Source of the DNA: Mesostigma viride
Taxonomy: Eukaryota > Streptophyta > Mesostigmatophyceae > Mesostigmatales > Mesostigmataceae
NCBI GenBank assembly: GCA_009746045.1
Contig: RPFO01000213.1
Coordinates: 11,261,593-11,325,592 of the forward strand
Direction: 5' to 3'
Length of the DNA: 64,000 nt
Shown here: positions 32,162 to 41,990 of the stretch, one piece after another
How positions within the stretch are numbered: the first letter of the stretch is position 1
How the letters are laid out: each line of letters opens with the position of its first letter
Translations under genes and position numbers: made by a program
The notes under the pieces: model-generated
Databases searched by the model: none
The model's input: the letters and a program-made list of their open reading frames with translations, nothing else
What the model was told of the DNA's origin: nothing

Positions 32162-33505
32162 ATGTCGATTCCTCCGTGGCGTCCACCTCGTTCGATTGTA
32201 TTTTGGGGGGACGGCTTACTACCTTTGAGTAGGGCTGGCGATGCCGATGACGCTACCTTGGCTTCAACAAGTCATTTGGACGCTTTAGCGCGTAGCGGGT
32301 GCAGTGGCTCATTAGCCCTCCGCGAGGAAAGGCTGAAGTGTAGCGGCAATGCCAGGGAGGACGAACGCGTGGCAAAAGAGCTTACGCAAATTCTTGGCGT
32401 GTATGGGAGAGAGACCACCGACTCGGCTGGACGAGCACAGCTGAAGTCCATATCCGAAAGATTCAAAGGCATGCGCGCGATTCTGGCCACCAATTCACCT
32501 GCGGCAGCCTGCGTGGCCATGTCGGCTGGTCTAGCCGTCTCGCAATTGGACCTTGAGTCCCCAATCAACTGTCTAAACGAGGACATCGTGCCGTATTTTT
32601 CTGTATCCTCCAAGATGGTCATCAGCGCGTACGCCGGGCAACCGGGAGGCCACGAGTCGGACGGAGAAACCAAGACAGAGGCATCCGGTCTCCCAAACCC
32701 TGCGCACTTCGCGTCCCGAGCTCTTCGTTTGCTAGGCCTCCAGCCCCGTGACGGGGGCTGTGCGTGCCCCCCTTTTTCCCCCGCCTCAGCCGACCTCGAC
32801 CTTTTTGACCTCATGATCGTCCACATCAACGTGTCCAGCCTGCTCTGCCGCCACGCGATGGCCAGGAACGACAGCGGCGCGGCGCTCGCGGACGCCTCCT
32901 GCAACCGCTCCTGCCACCACGCGCGCCAGATGGCGATCTCGTGGTTGGACCGGGTGGCCGGGATTCTGGCCCCCCACTACATGCAGGCGCCAGAGGGGGC
33001 CTCAGCAGGTGCCCAGGGGCCACCACACGGTGAGCAAATGGATGTGGGCGGTCTACCCGGGGACTCGTCCATTCCCTGTCCGTTGCTATCTGTCCTTTTG
33101 TTTGGGTACGGGACTCTGTACTCCTCAGCGGACGAGCAAGACCTTGCTGCTAGGGGCATGGGTGGGGCTACTCTCCCCTGTTCAGGGCCAGATGCGTCTC
33201 CAACAGGCACGCCGGCTGCGGTCCAATCAGAGGGCGCCGAGGCCCAGCAGCAGACTCTGTTGGCAAGGCCATTGCAGACCAGCCTGCGCAGCGCGTCAGA
33301 CGTGAATTTCGTCCCCGGGGAGGTGCGGGGCCACCACCCGTTGCTCGCCGTCTACTGCTGCGAGGGACTCACGCGCCGTGACGATGTGCGTGCGCTGGGG
33401 GAGGAGGCGGCGTGGAGGACAGGTGGCAATGGGACCATCCTGGCCGATCATTTCCTCGCTGAGCTCGCGTTCAAGATGGACAAGGCGCCCAAGTATGGAG
33501 CTTGA
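32162..33505 (+). CDS. Conserved-looking protein with alkaline-phosphatase-superfamily-like N terminus
   Basis: A single-exon ORF of 447 codons with GC-rich coding in an AT-richer setting. The N terminus reads IVFWGDGLLPLSRAG, then SHLDALARSGCSGSL. This resembles the metal-binding start and the 'NLDxLAxxG' motif of the alkaline phosphatase / cofactor-independent phosphoglycerate mutase superfamily. The usual catalytic Thr/Ser is not evident, so activity is doubtful. Later regions are LFDLMIVHINVSSL, LLSVLLFGYGTLYS, HHPLLAVYCCEG, and a C terminus FLAELAFKMDKAPKYGA, which recalls uncharacterised plant proteins ending similarly. A loop rich in Ala, Gly and Gln (about residues 285-385) looks like an algal insertion. 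The first ATG was used as start; a TGTAA word at 34050 could direct polyadenylation. Function is unknown. Confidence 0.6.
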   Translation: MSIPPWRPPRSIVFWGDGLLPLSRAGDADDATLASTSHLDALARSGCSGSLALREERLKCSGNAREDERVAKELTQILGVYGRETTDSAGRAQLKSISERFKGMRAILATNSPAAACVAMSAGLAVSQLDLESPINCLNEDIVPYFSVSSKMVISAYAGQPGGHESDGETKTEASGLPNPAHFASRALRLLGLQPRDGGCACPPFSPASADLDLFDLMIVHINVSSLLCRHAMARNDSGAALADASCNRSCHHARQMAISWLDRVAGILAPHYMQAPEGASAGAQGPPHGEQMDVGGLPGDSSIPCPLLSVLLFGYGTLYSSADEQDLAARGMGGATLPCSGPDASPTGTPAAVQSEGAEAQQQTLLARPLQTSLRSASDVNFVPGEVRGHHPLLAVYCCEGLTRRDDVRALGEEAAWRTGGNGTILADHFLAELAFKMDKAPKYGA

Positions 33506-34240
33506 GCTTTGGGAAAATTTGAAGTGAGACAGCTATTCCTGGACGCATGGCCGGTCCAACGTCGTTTTACTTCACTAGAGTAGTTGTCTGAGAGGAAAGG
33601 CACGACGATCACTGAAGCCGCGTGGCTGTCTCTAGGAAGACCTGCATGGAGGGATGACAGCGAACACGAAGGGGGCTGACCGTGTGGTGGATGGATATGG
33701 AACGGGATAGCATAGTGAGGAATAAGGGGAAGGAACGACAGTGAATAAAAGGTTTATATATCTATGAAGTGATAAAATTAATGATAATTTTTTATTGAAC
33801 ATTACTGATTACTTCACCATTGTAGTACTAGTAATTTTGCAGACCTGTTTTTGCATGTCTTAGTGGTCATTCGATCGCCTCAGCGTCGCGCTAGCCAGCC
33901 GGCCAGATTTAGATTGGACTACTATGATCCGGATACAGATACTGTTCCTATCGATAATCATTTGTCATTAGGACTGCCTTCATTCGTGAGCCCGCTTGGT
34001 GACCCTGCTCTGCATAACAGATTTTGAAAACCCCTTTAATGGGATGTTATGTAATGCTTTCCAACCAAGCCCTTTACAGTGTGGATCTACATAGGGTCAA
34101 GTTGTGGGATCAAGCATAGAGTAGGGATAGTAGGGGCCGTCGACCGCGTCCAATTTGCAGCTATGCAAAACCGCAGGCTTCCAATTCACACTCTTAGCTG
34201 CAGGAAGGGGCTGGCAGATTCAAATTTAGAGTCTTATAAT
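33506..34240. other. Intergenic; 3' flank of the 447-aa gene
   Basis: AT-rich sequence with no supported ORF. TGTAA at 34050-34054, about 545 nt after the stop, is the kind of polyadenylation word used by green algae. Confidence 0.4.
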
Positions 34241-34258
34241 TTTAAGTCTTATTATCAA

Positions 34259-34405
34259 GGAGACAACCAGCGCAGGCCAGAAATCGGGAGAATCCGGACC
34301 ATGGTAGCTCGAGCCTGCCGTTATCTTGTCCGGCGCGTGTTCGAGTCGTTCAGGATGATGAATATGAATGGTGATGGAAATGTGTAGCCTTGAATTGAAT
34401 TGAAT
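34259..34405 (+). repeat. SINE-like repeat with GAATT tail
   Basis: The first 100 bp match the intron 5 block at 17258-17357 in reverse complement. The end is a TTGAATTGAATTGAATTGA tail, which then abuts a LINE 3' end in the opposite orientation. Confidence 0.6.
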
Positions 34406-34411
34406 TGATTT

Positions 34412-34515
34412 GTAACATAACTCCGTACGTTGGGAGTATATGTAGCACATAGCCCTTGAGAGGGGGCATATGGCCTATCATACATCCTAAGCTACTTCCT
34501 GCAAGGGTGTAGCCT
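34412..34515 (-). repeat. LINE 3' terminus (minus orientation)
   Basis: ACTCCGTACGTTGGGAGTA is the CAAC hairpin with a 4-nt insertion in its loop (34421-34436), seen from the other strand. It is followed by GTATATGTAGCACATAGCCC as in the copies at 39280 and 53724. Confidence 0.6.
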
Positions 34516-34974
34516 TGTGCATTGAAATTATGGCTGGCTTACGTGTAGAGCGACTAGATGACCTAGACGGTGGGGCCGGAAACATCTTGCTTGATCAGGG
34601 CGTGTGTTTCGAGCCGAGGCCGGTCCGAGTGTCTAGGGGTAAGCACCATTGCTGCGATCGCTCTCCCACCATTTACGAGGAAATACCCGCAAATGGGAAA
34701 CCACTGAAAAGGTCTAGCTAGTCAGTCATTACGTTAGCCATGCCATGATTCCAAACGTCCAAGAACTGCACATGATGCAAAGGCAAAAATCCGGAGGACA
34801 GCACTTTCAAATGTGCGGCGGGAACCAAAAGCCCGCGTATGCCAGAAAACATCGTGTTGCAGCAGCGACGCGACGATGTGGACAACGAGTCACGTTCCAG
34901 GCTCGGAACGGCCGCAAAGGAGATCTGTCTCATTATTATTCAAGTCTTATTATGTAAAACCCACCATTTGGAAC

Positions 34975-35215
34975 TGAAGCGATGCTAGATGCCGCAAGGC
35001 CCGCATTCAAAGAGCAACAGGTAGAGGATATGGGGGGCGTAGGCCTCTCAGTGATCTGGAAAATGATGCAGGACAAGGCCAAGTGGGCCCAGGTAGTAGA
35101 AGACAGGGTTGTGGGTGAACCCTGGGTATGCCCCTAAAAGCCCTCAGGCTCCGGGAAAAGCCTTAAGATACTCCTGGGCTATCGGGGGTTAGCAAGCAAC
35201 CTAGCTACCCCCACA
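34975..35215 (+). pseudogene. LINE-B C-terminal fragment
   Basis: The block encoding AFKEQQ...VEDMGG and KAKWAQVVED matches the C-terminal coding at 41930-42040 and 54670-54800. It ends just before the start of the ORF1 at about 35224, so one LINE-B tail is followed head to tail by the next unit. Confidence 0.65.
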
Positions 35216-35223
35216 CCCGTCAT

Positions 35224-36495
35224 CATATGGCCGAGCCAGCAAACCCATCGCCCAGCGCCTCGCCCGAGCCCAAGAAACCCTGCCACGAACCCAAATGGCG
35301 AAAGTACCTACCAGATTACGAACGCTTTTCTTTCACCAACTGGCTGGAACAGTGACCAAAGACGAATGCGCCGAAATAGTGCGTTTCTTATCACAGGAAC
35401 GCAAGCTCCATGGGGCCGTAGGGCCCATCCCCGCCGACGACCTGGAGAGGTTCCTTGCCAGGCCAGAGCTCAACCACCGCATCGCCATCATGTGCAGCTA
35501 GTACTTCCAGCTACCTATGAGCACAATTGTCGCCAGGATCCGCACCCCAGCCCAGCCTGCGCGGCCGACAGCCACATCGGCTTCCTCCCTCTGCAAGGAT
35601 GACATCCGAGCAGTGCTGGAGGAGCACGTGACCTGGCCGTTGGCCGAGAAGCTGACCTCGCTGAACACGACGCTCAACACGGTGGAAGCCCGGGTCTCCA
35701 ACGTGGAAACCAAGGTCGTCCACAAGCTACAACCCCAGTTCACGGCGCTACACACCGCGGCGCAGGCTTCGGAAACGCATGCTGCACTTGTCTCTCGCCT
35801 TAACCAGGTGGAGGGCAAGTGTGGCGTGCTCCTGAAGAAGCTTGAGGCCATCACCGCCCACACCGAGGCCCTGGCCACACAGGTCCCCAAGATAGCGGAG
35901 CAGACGGCCACCATTGCATCCCAGCCACCCCAGCAGGATGCTGGCGACCTCCCGCCGCTCTCCTACGCGGACCTGCTGCGGTCAGCGACCGCCTCCACCA
36001 CCGACGCCATCGCCACAAAGCTCCAGGAGCTGGAGGACCACCGCCAGACCCAGCAACGGGAGGTCACCGACCGCGCTCGCCGCGAGTGCCGAGTGGTGCT
36101 ACGTCGCTTCCCCCAGAAGCCAGGTACGTGAGACGTCAACCTCTCTTGCTGACGAGCTCAAGAACCAGCTTCTTACCCTCATGGGCCTGGTAGGTGAGGT
36201 AGAACTGCGTGGGTGCCACCGCCTTCCCCACTCACGGGACAAGGCGGCTCCCCCACCAGTCCTACTCACCTTCCCCTCCCCTGAGGATAAGCAGCGGTTC
36301 CTCTCTCGTTGCAAGCGGTTGCACGACCTCACCTGGACGCTGGATGACGACCTCACCCCCGCTCAGCAACAGCAGCGACGCGACCTGTGGCCGGAATACC
36401 TCCGCCATAAGCAGGACCCCCAGAAGCCCAAGGTGTACTGGAGGGGCGGGGACCTGATGATCAACCACAAGATGTGGACGCCCCCAGCGGGCTAG
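35224..36495 (+). pseudogene. LINE-B-type ORF1, two frame breaks
   Basis: Reading starts at an ATG encoding AEPANPSPSASPEPKK, shifts frame near 35350, breaks again near 35500, is then open at 35517-36131, and shifts near 36125 to a frame ending at 36495. The middle has long heptad-like coiled coil (LNTTLNTVEARVSNVETK). The C-terminal region has APPPVLLTFPSPEDKQRFL, TLDDDLTPAQQQQRRDLWP and KVYWRGG, the same order as in the intact ORF1 at 37396. This family layout (coiled coil, RNA-binding domain, basic C-terminal domain) is that of LINE ORF1 proteins. There is no ORF2 before the 3' end at about 36910. Confidence 0.75.
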
Positions 36496-36910
36496 AATAG
36501 CAATAGCCCTAGCTTGTAACCATTGGCGTCACTGCCGCTAAGGCAGCCATGCCTAGAATGTTGCCTAGCTGTGCCAACACACCTAGTCACGTGCCGCCAA
36601 CGCACGGTACACAACCAGCCATAGCCTTAGCCTAGTCCTAGTACAGCCATGCTACGCCCTGGCTATGTTCAGATTACTTGCCCACGCTCCTTGCTATGAT
36701 ATGCTCACATGGGTCTTATTGCACCCACAGTTTGCCGGATCGTTATAGCCTGTCCTTTTAGCTAGCCGCGCCCGATTGCAGCTGTGGCATGCCTTTGGCA
36801 TGAAGGAGACTGGGGGTCTCTGCCCTTTCTCCTGTAGTGCACACACAGGGATTAAAAGCACTTCGGTGCTCCGTGACTCCCCAACGGGAGCACGAGTTTA
36901 ATTAATTAAT
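36496..36910 (+). repeat. LINE 3' UTR, CAAC hairpin and AATT tail
   Basis: The UTR ends CTCCC-CAAC-GGGAG at 36877-36890, then CACGAG and (TTAA)n. The terminus is identical in its core to that of LINE-B at 42250-42263. Confidence 0.7.
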
Positions 36911-37144
36911 TAATTAATATGGCCGAGCGTACAGTCGTCTTGGATCTAGTCCGAATGACGCGGAGTTGCTATCTGCGACTCGATCCAGACCTGGGCGAGT
37001 GAGTCGCGCCACTTGCCCTCGCGGGTGAAGTATTTGCGTAGAAAAACTTACCTCATTGGGTGCTCCGTGGCATGCCTTCAGTGCAGGTTCACGCACTTAC
37101 TTAGACTTTCTAAGTAGAAGACAATGACCCCCCCTGTGGCGAAG

Positions 37145-37234
37145 AAGCGTATAATTGCACCTATTAAATTAAATTAAATTAAATTATAACATGCCTCCGT
37201 TGGGAGATCATGTAGCACATAATATTCCTTGATG
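37145..37234 (-). repeat. LINE 3' terminus (minus orientation), target of the half-LINE
   Basis: A (TTAAA)n tail is followed by CTCCGTTGGGAG at 37195-37206 and TGTAGCACATAATATTCC. The half-LINE inserted in this repeat, and its sequence continues at 39234. Confidence 0.6.
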
Positions 37235-39244
37235 ATCACCATGGCAGGCAACGAATTCCGGCCACGAGGTAGCCATGGCTGTCGGAGCTCATAACTTTCA
37301 CGTTTGAGCACCGAATTTAGCCGTGAATATCACAATCGCTTCGTCTTTCTAAGACGCACATGCTGATATAATTTTCCGACGCTATTACGCAATATATGGC
37401 GAATAAACGCGCCTCGACGCAACGCAGCCTGGCGGCTGCGCTCGGCAATGAAAATACGTCTGCAGCTCAGGCTGCAGCTCCGCCATCAGGTCCGGCAGGC
37501 AGCGGTGACACTAGTCGTGCACTGGTGGTCGTCCAGCAACCTCCCGGGCTTAACGCCTCGCCATCTGCATCGCCTGACCCCAAGCGCACCCGCTCAGCCG
37601 ACAAAACAGGAGGGTCCTCCCGCCCCTCAGAACCGAGCTTTCGGCAACTGCCTTTCATGGTCACTGATTACGACTGGACCAACCCGTCTCCGACCGATGC
37701 TATGAGATGCATCTTCTTCGGGGACTACGCTTCGCTTTACGACCTGTGCCTCCATCTCCACGAGAACAATCGCCTCATCCTCCCGGACGGCCGCCTCTGG
37801 CGACACCTCACCCTGCTGCTGCCCGGGTGCAAGCGCCCCGAACTCCAGCACGCCATCCTCAACTCCCTTCTCAAGCGCTCCGACGGCGAGATCTGGGCTC
37901 CTTCCATCTCCGCCCCCACACTCCGTTCCATCCTGACGGAAGCCTTCCAGCAGCACGTGACCCCCCTTGCTGCCGACATTTCAGCAATCGGCGGCACGCT
38001 GACTGCTGAACTTCCTCACATTTCCACCGCCGCCGCCTCCACCTCCACCGCCGTTTCCGCCTTCACTGCCGACATCAAAGCCCAGCTCCTCGACCTCGAC
38101 CAACGCCTTCAAGCCACCGCCACCGCCCTTGAGAGCTTGCATGACACCGCCGGCCTCACCGCCCAAGCGGTGCAGGAAATCGCTGCCCAGCCGGCACCTG
38201 CTGGCCCGGCCAGTGATGTTCCCTCCACCTGGGCGGACTTGCTTAAGCATCACACCACCTCCACCACCTCCACCATCGCGGCACAACTCAAGCAACAAGC
38301 CCTCGACCTTCGCGAGGCGGCCGAGCTCGACAAGCGCAGCCACAATGTCATCGTCAAGCACTTCGACCAGCCGGCAGGTGAGACCTCCACGAGTCTCCTT
38401 GAGGCAGTTAAGCGCGCCATTCTTGCCCCCATGTTACTCACTGGTGAGCTGGACATGTCGGTTGTCCGCCTCCCCCGCGCGCGGGGGAAGGCTGGCCCGG
38501 CACCCGTGCTCCTCACCTTTAAGTACATGACGGACAAGCTGGCGTTCCTTAAATGCCGCAAGAAGCTCTCGGAGACTCGCTTCACGCTGGACGACGACTT
38601 GACCTTGGCCCAGCAACAGCGGCGACGCGAGCTATGGCCGACCTACCTTCAGCTCCGGCAGCGTGCAGGGGGGAAGCCGGTATACTGGAGGGGGGCGGTC
38701 ATCCACGTTGACCACAAGCCCTGGCAGGCCCCTCCTGCCACTCCAGGCTAGGGAATATACCAGTAGTGTAGATTAGATAGGCTTAGCCTTGCAAGTGGCC
38801 CACGCGCATGTGCGCCCATAATGGCCCCCATGGATGATGCTTTCAGTATCTAGCCGCGCCCAGCCTACAATGGGACCTCCCATGGATGATGCATTAAGAA
38901 TTTAGCCATGCGATGCCTATGCAGGGAGTTACTCTCTGCTGAGATGCCATGTGTACACCAGCTATAGCCTAGCCACATACCCTCCACCCCATATGTCATG
39001 CAGGCCTTCTAGGCCCTCTCCTCAAGCCCCCCCTGGGTGCCTGTGCTTGTTAAGGAGGCATGAACCATCATGGCGGTGCAGGTGCACCTTGTGCACCCAG
39101 AGCAGGTGACAGTTGTACATCCTCCACCTGCAGGTTGTAGCCCTGATTGTATTACAAACCCATAGATGCCCCTTTCTCAGGGCTATGTGTTACATATGCT
39201 CCCAACGGAGCTATGATTTTAATTAATTAATTAATTCCTTGATG
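37224..39244 (+). mobile_element. Complete ORF1-only half-LINE with 11-bp TSD
   Basis: Perfect 11-bp repeats ATTCCTTGATG lie at 37224-37234 and 39234-39244. Between them sit a 5' UTR of about 160 bp, an intact ORF1 (37396-38751), a 3' UTR, the hairpin CTCC-CAAC-GGAG at 39199-39210 and a (TTAA)n tail touching the right TSD. There is no endonuclease or reverse transcriptase, so it must be moved in trans. Related copies lie at 2583-4895 and, on the minus strand, between 42.3 and 47.4 kb. The layout recalls the ORF1-only HAL1 elements of mammals. Confidence 0.85.
37396..38751 (+). CDS. Intact LINE ORF1-type RNA-binding protein
   Basis: A 451-codon uninterrupted frame. Residues 1-75 are disordered and Ala/Pro/Ser-rich with a basic patch. 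Residues about 75-190 form a conserved domain (FRQLPFMVTDYDWTNPSPTD onward, KRPELQHAILNSLLKRSDGE). Residues about 205-320 are Ala/Leu/Gln heptad-rich and probably coiled coil. Residues about 330-440 hold the C-terminal RNA-binding part with SHNVIVKHFD, LPRARGKAGPAPVLLTF, TLDDDLTLAQQQRRRELWP and GKPVYWRG. By analogy with LINE ORF1 proteins it would bind its own RNA as a multimer and act as a chaperone. It is the only intact LINE ORF in the window, although its element lacks ORF2. Confidence 0.8.
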   Translation: MANKRASTQRSLAAALGNENTSAAQAAAPPSGPAGSGDTSRALVVVQQPPGLNASPSASPDPKRTRSADKTGGSSRPSEPSFRQLPFMVTDYDWTNPSPTDAMRCIFFGDYASLYDLCLHLHENNRLILPDGRLWRHLTLLLPGCKRPELQHAILNSLLKRSDGEIWAPSISAPTLRSILTEAFQQHVTPLAADISAIGGTLTAELPHISTAAASTSTAVSAFTADIKAQLLDLDQRLQATATALESLHDTAGLTAQAVQEIAAQPAPAGPASDVPSTWADLLKHHTTSTTSTIAAQLKQQALDLREAAELDKRSHNVIVKHFDQPAGETSTSLLEAVKRAILAPMLLTGELDMSVVRLPRARGKAGPAPVLLTFKYMTDKLAFLKCRKKLSETRFTLDDDLTLAQQQRRRELWPTYLQLRQRAGGKPVYWRGAVIHVDHKPWQAPPATPG

Positions 39245-39270
39245 GGTGGATTGCACCTATTAATTAATTA

Positions 39271-39545
39271 GGAACACAACTCCGTTGGGAGTATATGTAG
39301 CACATAGCCCAGAGAAGGGGCATATGGCCTATAATACATTCTAAGCTACGTACTTCCTGCAAGGGTGGGAATGTAAACGACACTTGCTCTACTAGGTGCC
39401 CCAGGGCACCTGCAGCCCCATGATCTTTCAAGCTATGCCCAGCTAAGGGGGAGCCTGTCATGGGGGGGAAGATCAGCATAGTTGTACAAAAGCTAGAGCG
39501 TGGCATCTCAGCAGAGAGCAGCTCTCTGCATGGGCACACCATAAC
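39271..39545 (-). repeat. Half-LINE 3' end (minus orientation)
   Basis: CTCCGTTGGGAG at 39280-39291 follows a TTAATTAATTA tail. The following GTATATGTAGCACATAGCCC and the segment to about 39545 match the reverse complement of other half-LINE 3' UTRs, for example 53660-53735. Confidence 0.6.
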
Positions 39546-39623
39546 TAAATAAAGCTAGGCATCATCTGGAGTGCATGTGGCACATCATAGGCACACAGTC
39601 ATAGTGCCCCCCTCAAGCTTCTT

Positions 39624-39906
39624 ATGCGGCTCATCCTGAACCGCCTGCGCACGGCCCTGGACGGTCACCTCAGCGAGACTCAGCACGGCTTCCGTTCAGG
39701 TCGCAACACAGTACAGGCGCTCTTCGCTACTCGCCGACTGGTGGAGGAACTGCAACGCCTTCAGCCTGGTGAGTCCCCTTTGCACCTTGTGCTGGTGGAC
39801 TTCATCAAAGCCTTCGATTCGGTTTTCTGGCCTGCGCTTTGCATGGGACATCCTCGAGTTGTTCCGGATCCCCCGCCCCCTGATTGCTGTCATCCGCAAC
39901 CTGTAT
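39624..39906 (+). pseudogene. LINE-B reverse transcriptase, 5' part of the palm
   Basis: It encodes LSETQHGFRSGRNTVQALFA and VLVDFIKAFDSVFW, that is RT motifs leading to the catalytic Asp of F-DxxKAFD. After a one-base shift it continues as RFAWDILELFRIPRPLIAVI up to the insertion point. Confidence 0.8.
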
Positions 39907-41026
39907 ATATTAAAAATATAATTACTTACAGCAGAGTGAAATCACTCAAACCAAAGCAAACGCCCAGCTATAAACCTATATACAGAGCCATGTCAAAGCT
40001 CTATACTACGATAAGACCAATGGAAACGCCTAACGGGAGGAACCTAATAGCCCTGCTGCACCGCAAAATCAGCCCGCGTACGGCGGAGCATGATGTCAGC
40101 CATGGCCCGAGTCAGCGCCACCGACAAGCGCTGACGCCAATATGACGTCCAGGTCCGCGCCGACCATGGGGCCCGCTGGCCCTCCAGGTCCAGCCGGTCC
40201 TCCCGGAGCCGGCAACACTCCTTGAAGAAGGCGGAGGTCAGGGGCCCCATGGCCCCAAACTCCTCCAGGACAAAGGGCACCACACGATGGTGCCCGACGT
40301 CGCCGTAGGCCAGGAGCTTGGCCCGCTCCGCCCGGTCCGCCGTGTAACCTGCCGTGAGGGAGGCCCCAGCCACGTGGCTAAGAGCCAAGGGCCGCGCCAC
40401 CGAAACGTCAATAAGCAGATGCCGGCCACCCCCCTCAAAGTCCAGCACCACGATGTCAGGCCGGTGGTTGGGGGAATAGAAGGCAGCGCCATCCGCATCC
40501 TCGGACCGGATGTTCGCGTGGGGGAAAACCGACCGGATCATGGCGAGCACCCGCCGTCAGGAGGACAGTGTGCAAATACAAATACCAATTCTGATTCTGT
40601 TGGCCCCCCATGCAGGCAAGGTAGTGAGTCCCCGTGGGATCCAGCGGCTGCCCACAGCTACCACAAGGCCGCCCGGCCGGAACAAGAGGCTGCGGGGCAA
40701 ATAGCTGGTGCCGGAGCGCCACCGAGTAGTGGCTGGGAGCCAAGGCGAATGGGGGGGCCATGGGAAGAGCACGAAGGTACGCCGAGCCCACACTCCGCAA
40801 GGAAAGCGAGAACAGCCACGCACGTCCCTGAGCGTTGAGGTCCGCGAAAAGAGCAATCCAATCAGCCGTGTGCAGAATACCCGCGTAGGTTTTCTGGTGT
40901 TTATCGATGACGCGAGCAGGGAATGCGGCGGGAGATTGAACGGAGGCGACCGAGGGAGTGCCGCGAGGGAGGTGGCGCTGTACCGCCTGAGCGGCACGGA
41001 CGGGAGAACAGGCCTGCTGGATCTCA
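39907..41026 (-). mobile_element. Truncated LINE with REL-endonuclease-like C terminus, 11-bp TSD
   Basis: The insert is bounded by perfect 11-bp repeats GCAACCTGTAT at 39896-39906 and 41027-41037 within the LINE-B RT gene. On the minus strand it keeps only the C-terminal part of a LINE protein. The 3' end (39907-39960) recurs as a stub at 1300-1400. The class resembles LINEs carrying a restriction-like endonuclease (R2/Dualen type), judged from the motifs in the coding part. Confidence 0.75.
40044..40861 (-). pseudogene. LINE C-terminal domain: zinc finger and PD-(D/E)xK-like endonuclease
   Basis: A frame around 40800-40600 encodes LRHQLFAPQPLVPAG and CGSCGQPLDPTGTHYLAC, a CCHC-type knuckle. 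After a frameshift the 168-codon frame 40550-40044 encodes RPDIVVLDFEGGGRHLLIDV, that is a PD followed 14 residues later by an aspartate in a hydrophobic strand (IDVSVARP), then a helix with AERAKLLAY. This order is that of the restriction-like endonuclease of R2-type LINEs. The assignment is from motif memory. The region upstream is truncated and shifted. Confidence 0.65.
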
Positions 41027-41990
41027 GCAACCTGTATGAAGGGTCCACCACTTCGGTGCGCACTTCTTACGGGACCACGCCCCCATGCCCTTTACAGAAG
41101 GGTGTGTGGCAGGGCTGCGTGCTGTCGCCCTACCTGTTCATTATTGTGGTCGAATACGTAATGATTCAGGCGCGCAAGCGATTTGCCCGCATCGTGGGTA
41201 GGGAACCAGGGGTGCAGGTTGCTAACAAATTCTGGCATGGTGGTGCGGACACGGAAATTCGGCTCAGTGGCAGACATCATCTACGCAGACGACACCACCC
41301 TCTTTGAGGACACTGAGCGCGTGCAGACATGGCTTGACTGCCTGGCTATCGAGGCCCGTGCAGTGGGGCTTGAGGTCAGCAAGAAGACAGAGGCCCTGGC
41401 GGTTGGGCTCACCAACTCACCGCCGCCCCTCTATCTCCTCGACGGCTCTCGAGTCCTGTATCGGGATCGCGTCAAGCTGCTGTCAGGGCAGCCTGCTCCC
41501 CAGCTGCGAGGTTGATGTGGACAATCGCATCTCCCTCGCCTGGCACGCTTTACGCCAGTACCGGGCCCTGTGGCGCAAGCCCCTGGGCAAGATCGAGAAA
41601 CAGGACCTGTTCAAGGTCCTCGTCGTTCCTGTTCTCACGTATGGGGCCGAGACGTGGACCCTCACCGCCGACCTGGCCCGCAAGCTGGACGGCACGGTCA
41701 CCAACATGCTGCGTTCCATTTTCAGAGTAGTAGGATATGCTGCTCATGTCCGTAATGAGGACCTGTACCAGGGCATGCCCTATATCACCAGCGACGCCTG
41801 CAGCTCGTAGGGCACCTAGCTCGCACCAACGAGGTAGACACCTCACGGGGCCCCCCCGCAGGACTGCGACCAGCCCAGCCTGGCTGGCACCTCCTGACGT
41901 GGGCCGGGCCCAGTGACGTTAGACGCCGCAAGGCCCGCACCTTCAAAGAACAGCTAGTAGAGGACATGGGGGGCCTAGGCCTCTCCGTGA
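41027..41990 (+). pseudogene. LINE-B reverse transcriptase, 3' part of the palm and C terminus
   Basis: Continuing after the insertion it encodes QKGVWQGCVLSPYLFIIVVE, then IIYADDTTLFED with the catalytic YADD box. There are frame changes near 41280 and 41510. It then encodes KIEKQDLFKVLVVPVLTYGA and the ETWTLTADLARKLDGTVTNM segment. The frames do not join, so it is dead. Confidence 0.8.
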
